Below are positions 7,626 to 9,881 of a DNA stretch of 9,881 bases, in pieces. This stretch comes from an uncultured Clostridia bacterium (GTDB lineage: Bacteria; Bacillota; Clostridia; TANB77; CAG-508). A program made the translations under genes and the position numbers. The stretch is from NCBI GenBank assembly GCA_934132805.1, contig CAKPAB010000042.1:1-9881 (forward strand). The letters run 5' to 3'. Under the pieces are notes generated by a model. That model did no database searches and was not told the origin of the DNA. It was given only the letters and a program-made list of their open reading frames with translations. Every line of letters begins with the position of its first letter. Positions within the stretch are counted from its first letter, which is position 1.

Positions 7626-8339
7626 ATGAATATTGTTGAATTTTTAAAAAGAAGAATAAATGACATAAATACAATCTGCGCAAAATACATAAATGACAAA
7701 GACGAAATTGAATATTTACCAATATTTTATATTGCAGGAAGTCAAACATTGCCACCACCATTAGAGCCGAAAGAAGAAGAAAAACTAATAAAAAAATTAT
7801 CAGAAGAAGACAATCTACAAACAAGACAAATATTAGTAGAAAGAAATTTAAGATTAGTAGTATATATAGCAAAAAAATTTGAAAATACAGGAATTGGAAT
7901 AGAAGACCTAATATCAATAGGAACAATAGGATTAATGAAAGGGGTCAACACATTTAACGCGGAAAAAAACATAAAATTAGCAACATATGCATCAAGATGT
8001 ATAGAAAATGAAATACTAATGTTTCTAAGAAAAAATAATAAGATAAAAGGAGAAATATCAATAGATGAGCCACTTAATAAAGACTGCGATGGAAACGAAC
8101 TATTACTCTCAGATATTTTAGGAACTGACCCAGATATAACATCCAGAAATTTAGAAGACGAAGTAGACAAAACGCTACTAAGAGCATCAATATTAAATCT
8201 AAATGAAAGAGAAAAAAATATAATGGAAATGAGATTTGGATTTAAAACAGGAAAAGAAAAAACACAAAAGGAAGTGGCAGACGAGTTGCGGAATATCACA
8301 AAGTTATATATCAAGATTAGAAAAAAAGATAATAAATAA
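7626..8339 (+). CDS. sigE: Sporulation sigma factor SigE precursor, frameshifted near its 3' end
   Basis: SigE is the early mother-cell sigma factor, made as an inactive membrane-bound precursor and activated by SpoIIGA. The pro-sequence (about 1-34) leads into FYIAGSQTLPPPLEP, matching the region around the known cleavage site. Region 2 follows with NLRLVVYIAKKFENTGIGIEDLISIGTIGL (about 74-103) and LATYASRCIENEILMFLR (118-135), then DEPLNKDCDGNELLLSDILG, then region 4 (LNEREKNIMEMRFGF, TQKEVADEL). After L221 the frame departs from the family and ends RNITKLYIKIRKKDNK, losing the recognition helix of region 4.2. Ignoring C8289 gives a normal tail to 8373 and a 248-residue protein. As read, the 237-residue product should not contact -35 elements. 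The ribosome binding site (AAAGGA at 7607-7612) is rather far, 13 nt, from ATG 7626. Confidence 0.9.
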   Translation: MNIVEFLKRRINDINTICAKYINDKDEIEYLPIFYIAGSQTLPPPLEPKEEEKLIKKLSEEDNLQTRQILVERNLRLVVYIAKKFENTGIGIEDLISIGTIGLMKGVNTFNAEKNIKLATYASRCIENEILMFLRKNNKIKGEISIDEPLNKDCDGNELLLSDILGTDPDITSRNLEDEVDKTLLRASILNLNEREKNIMEMRFGFKTGKEKTQKEVADELRNITKLYIKIRKKDNK

Positions 8340-8373
8340 AATGAAAAAAGAAATAATCAGCAAAACTGGATAG
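8290..8373 (+). pseudogene. Out-of-frame 3' remnant of sigE (region 4.2 recognition helix)
   Basis: Reading from G8290 in the frame one base later than the upstream sigE frame gives GISQSYISRLEKKIINKMKK then EIISKTG and a TAG at 8371-8373. This is the expected recognition helix and C-terminus of SigE; compare the GISQAQVSRLEK of SigG in this window. The join after TTG (8286-8288) needs only removal of C8289. In the unshifted frame that base creates a CGG arginine codon, which stands out against the AGA-dominated neighbours. It could be a true mutation, a sequence error or, less likely, a recoding site. Confidence 0.85.
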
Positions 8374-8378
8374 AAACT

Positions 8379-8408
8379 GTATTGATTAAACCTTTTTTGG
8401 AAATACTA
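8379..8408 (+). promoter_or_regulatory. Sigma-F-type promoter for sigG
   Basis: GTATT at 8379-8383 (consensus GYATA, one mismatch) and GGAAATACTA at 8399-8408 (every specified position of GGNNANANTR) are 15 bp apart, the spacing expected for forespore sigma F. In Bacillus subtilis sigG is transcribed by SigF, so function and position agree. Transcription would begin about 8414-8416, roughly 25 nt before the sigG start. Confidence 0.7.
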
Positions 8409-8437
8409 AAAATAAGTAAAACCAAAGGAGGTTTTTT
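8388..8437 (+). promoter_or_regulatory. RNA stem that pairs the sigG ribosome binding site
   Basis: AAACCTTTTTTGG (8388-8400) can pair along its whole length with CCAAAGGAGGTTT (8422-8434): 13 continuous pairs including two G-U, around a 21-nt loop. The right arm contains the complete AAAGGAGG of sigG, and T residues continue to 8437, so the structure could also act as a terminator. The left arm overlaps the sigma-F -10 region and lies upstream of its predicted start, so only read-through RNA from spoIIG would contain it. Confidence 0.7.
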
Positions 8438-8439
8438 AT

Positions 8440-9216
8440 TTGTTTAATAAAGTTGAAATATGTGGAGTAAACACAAGCAAACTCCCATTACTAACAAATG
8501 AAGAAAAGAAGCAATTACTAGTAAAAATAAAACAAGGTGACCAAGAAGCAAGAACTAAATTTATACAAGGAAACTTAAGACTAGTTTTGAGCATTATACA
8601 AAGGTTTTATGGAAGAGGAGAAAAGGCTGACGATTTGTTTCAAGTAGGATGTATAGGGCTAATAAAAGCGATAGATAACTTTGATATAAATCAAGATGTG
8701 CAATTTAGTACTTACGGAGTACCTATGATAATTGGAGAAATAAAGAGATATTTAAGAGACAACAACAGTATAAGGGTAAGCAGATCTGTAAGAGACTTAG
8801 CATATAAAGCTATGCAATTTAAAGAAAAGTATATAAAAGAAAATGGTAAAGAGCCTACCATAGATATAATAGCAAAAGAATTGGAAGTAGAAAGGGAACA
8901 GATCGCATATAGTTTTGATGCAATTCAAGATCCAATTTCTTTACAAGAGCCTATTTACAATGATGGTGCAGAAAGTATATATATAATGGATCAAGTAAAA
9001 GATTCTAAAAACACAGATGAAGCATGGATAGAAAGCATGACAATAAAACAAGTTATGAAAAAATTAAATGAAAAAGAAAAAATGATTATAATAAAAAGAT
9101 TTTTTGATGGAAGAACTCAAATGGAAGTTGCTGCCGAAATAGGAATATCCCAAGCACAAGTTTCTAGGCTAGAAAAAAATGCAATTGAACACATAAAAAG
9201 ATTATATAAAACATAA
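8440..9216 (+). CDS. sigG: Forespore sporulation sigma factor SigG
   Basis: SigG directs late forespore transcription, including spore-protective proteins and germination functions. The start is TTG 8440, 8 nt after AAAGGAGG. The N-terminus NKVEICGVNTSKLPLL is diagnostic of SigG. Region 2 covers about 45-110 (NLRLVLSIIQRF, DDLFQVGCIGLIKAIDNFD, STYGVPMIIGEIKRYLRDNN), region 3 about 111-165 (IRVSRSVRDLAYKA) and region 4 about 205-250, with the helix-turn-helix TQMEVAAEIGISQAQVSRLE. The 258 residues match the usual length and no lesion is seen. It lies 67 bp after the restored sigE stop and has its own sigma-F-type promoter. Synonymous codons here are more mixed (GAT, TTT, ATT) than in ftsQ to sigE. 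Confidence 0.96.
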   Translation: MFNKVEICGVNTSKLPLLTNEEKKQLLVKIKQGDQEARTKFIQGNLRLVLSIIQRFYGRGEKADDLFQVGCIGLIKAIDNFDINQDVQFSTYGVPMIIGEIKRYLRDNNSIRVSRSVRDLAYKAMQFKEKYIKENGKEPTIDIIAKELEVEREQIAYSFDAIQDPISLQEPIYNDGAESIYIMDQVKDSKNTDEAWIESMTIKQVMKKLNEKEKMIIIKRFFDGRTQMEVAAEIGISQAQVSRLEKNAIEHIKRLYKT

Positions 9217-9238
9217 CAATATTATTAGGAGGGATAAA

Positions 9239-9472
9239 ATGCAAGATAAAGGATTAGATTTTAAACATAAAGAAGTTGTTAACATTACAGATGGAAAAAG
9301 ATTAGGATATGTTCAAGATGTGTGTGCAGATTTAGAAACTGGGGTAATTACATCTATAATAGTACCAGGAAACAATAGAATTATAAGCATGTTTTCTCCT
9401 AATAATGATATAGTTATACCATGGAAAAATATAAAGTGCATAGGTGATGATTTAATTCTTGTAGAAATTTAA
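9239..9472 (+). CDS. ylmC: YlmC/YmxH-family PRC-barrel protein
   Basis: This 77-residue PRC-barrel protein belongs to the YlmC/YmxH group, linked to sporulation in Firmicutes but without a defined mechanism. Recognisable parts are the opening KEVVNITDGKRLGYVQDV, the middle DLETGVITSIIVPG, and the closing VIPWKNIKCIGDDLILVEI, which together span the whole single-domain length. The ATG follows AGGAGGG by 5 nt and lies 22 bp after sigG with no terminator between, so it is probably cotranscribed with sigG. ylmC also lies close downstream of sigG in Bacillus. No clear terminator follows it before the next promoter. Confidence 0.85.
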   Translation: MQDKGLDFKHKEVVNITDGKRLGYVQDVCADLETGVITSIIVPGNNRIISMFSPNNDIVIPWKNIKCIGDDLILVEI

Positions 9473-9482
9473 AAAAAATTTG

Positions 9483-9532
9483 AAAAAAGTATTGACTTTG
9501 GCATGTGGATATGCTATTATAAATGAGCACTT
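9483..9532 (+). repeat. First copy of a ~50-bp promoter duplication
   Basis: This segment and 9576-9626 share an A-run, TATTGAC, the block TGCTATTATAAAT and AG(C/T)ACTT in the same order, differing in the -35 to -10 spacer and by one base in its length. It looks like a duplication of a complete promoter module. Confidence 0.65.
9492..9520 (+). promoter_or_regulatory. Tandem promoter P1 (sigma-A, rRNA-like)
   Basis: TTGACT (9492-9497), 17 bp, TATTAT (9515-9520), preceded by A-tracts resembling an UP element. It starts only 20 bp after the ylmC stop. Expected start near 9527. Confidence 0.75.
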
Positions 9533-9575
9533 GGGAAGAACAAAAAATAGTTAAAAAATAATTTGAAAAAAATCA

Positions 9576-9626
9576 AAAAAACTATTGACAAAGTTCGACA
9601 AAATGTGCTATTATAAATAAGTACTT
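9576..9626 (+). repeat. Second copy of the ~50-bp promoter duplication
   Basis: This is the partner of 9483-9532, with the same A-run, TATTGAC, TGCTATTATAAAT and AGTACTT arrangement; the spacer is one base longer. Confidence 0.65.
9585..9614 (+). promoter_or_regulatory. Tandem promoter P2 (sigma-A, rRNA-like)
   Basis: TTGACA (9585-9590), 18 bp, TATTAT (9609-9614), with two A-tracts about one helical turn apart just upstream. Expected start near 9621. Confidence 0.8.
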
Positions 9627-9656
9627 TACAAGAAGAAAAAATAAAGAAAGTTAACG

Positions 9657-9715
9657 AAAGAATTAGTAATAAAAATGGCATAAAAACGGAAACTTAAGTT
9701 ACTAATTTTTATTTT
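9657..9715 (+). terminator. Terminator-like hairpin between P2 and P3
   Basis: AATTAGTAA (9661-9669) pairs perfectly with TTACTAATT (9699-9707), extendable by A-T and wobble pairs to 9658-9710, and a T-rich tail follows to 9715. The loop is long (about 29 nt) and contains the palindrome AACTTAAGTT (9691-9700). It could end transcripts from ylmC, P1 and P2, or release a short RNA of about 95 nt. Reverse-strand reading here shows no credible gene. Confidence 0.4.
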
Positions 9716-9745
9716 GACAAAAGATAAAAAACTTTCAAAAAACTC

Positions 9746-9775
9746 TTGACAAAGTAAAGAGATTTGTAGTATAAT
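9746..9775 (+). promoter_or_regulatory. Tandem promoter P3 (sigma-A, rRNA-like)
   Basis: TTGACA (9746-9751), 18 bp, consensus TATAAT (9770-9775), preceded by phased A-tracts. This is the strongest of the three by sequence and closest to the leader. Expected start near 9782. Confidence 0.85.
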
Positions 9776-9781
9776 CAAAAA

Positions 9782-9881
9782 CGTTCGTAACAAACAACGG
9801 ACACAAAAGTACATTGAAAAGTAAACAGTAAATCCTTTAGAGAATAAACCGAAGCGGTATGATTTTTAAACCTAAAAATCA
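9782..9881 (+). other. Probable 5' leader of an rRNA operon with boxA-like element
   Basis: The boxA-like stretch ACATTGAAAAGTAAACAGT at 9811-9829 closely resembles the CTTTGAAAACTAAACA-type antitermination element of Firmicute rRNA leaders. A small hairpin near the 5' end pairs GTTCGT (9783-9788) with ACGGAC (9797-9802). A second, TGATTTTTA-AACC-TAAAAATCA (9860-9881), runs to the window edge. No mature 16S sequence is reached, so the rRNA assignment rests on the tandem promoters plus this leader. Confidence 0.6.

Noticed and set aside
8280..8292. Programmed ribosomal frameshift in sigE
   Set aside because: There is no recognised slippery sequence, stop codon or closely spaced Shine-Dalgarno element as at prfB; mutation or sequence error is simpler. 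Kept only as a remote option in the finding.
9714..9719. TTGACA as a fourth promoter -35
   Set aside because: No -10-like hexamer occurs 16-19 bp downstream; the hexamer falls in the T-rich tail of the hairpin.
9626..9814. 62-residue minus-strand frame in the tandem-promoter region
   Set aside because: It has no ribosome binding site, has biased Phe/Leu/Ser composition and overlaps promoter P3, the hairpin and the leader.

Overview
The window reads as chromosomal DNA of a very AT-rich, endospore-forming Firmicute, most likely a clostridial lineage. The reasons are the gene order ftsQ(divIB)-DUF881-DUF881-sbp-ftsA-ftsZ-spoIIGA-sigE-sigG-ylmC, strong AGGAGG-type ribosome binding sites, three TTG starts (ftsQ, ftsA, sigG), and heavy use of A-ending codons (ATA, ACA, GCA, GGA, AGA). 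The order matches the division/sporulation cluster of Bacillus subtilis without bpf (bpr). All genes are on the + strand. Species cannot be named from the sequence alone.

Layout. (1) 3-917 is the 3' part of a RhuM-family accessory gene, ending in a hairpin terminator. Its mixed codon use differs from everything downstream. (2) 1037-3960 holds the division genes ftsQ, two DUF881 paralogues and sbp. (3) 3961-6507 holds ftsA and ftsZ behind a clear sigma-A promoter. That promoter is preceded by four TTACAAA-like repeats spaced exactly 11 bp apart and carries an inverted repeat in its spacer. A strong terminator follows ftsZ. (4) 6662-8373 is the spoIIG unit: the SpoIIGA protease and pro-SigE. 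(5) 8379-9472 is sigG with its own sigma-F-type promoter, then the PRC-barrel gene ylmC. (6) 9473-9881 has no protein gene. It holds three strong tandem sigma-A promoters, two of them a ~50-bp duplication, then a boxA-like leader that looks like the start of an rRNA operon whose 16S gene lies beyond the window.

How the genes work together. FtsZ forms the division ring, FtsA ties it to the membrane and FtsQ acts in the later divisome. In sporulation the membrane protease SpoIIGA removes the pro-sequence of SigE in the mother cell, and SigF then SigG run the forespore programme.

Two points stand out. First, the sigE reading frame is broken by what looks like one extra base (C8289) inside the region 4.2 helix-turn-helix. 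The alternative frame restores a perfectly normal SigE tail ending at 8373. Second, the sigG ribosome binding site can be wholly paired in a 13-bp stem whose left arm lies upstream of the predicted sigma-F start. Read-through mRNA from spoIIG would therefore carry a masked (or terminated) sigG, while mRNA from the forespore promoter would not: a start-site-dependent gate.
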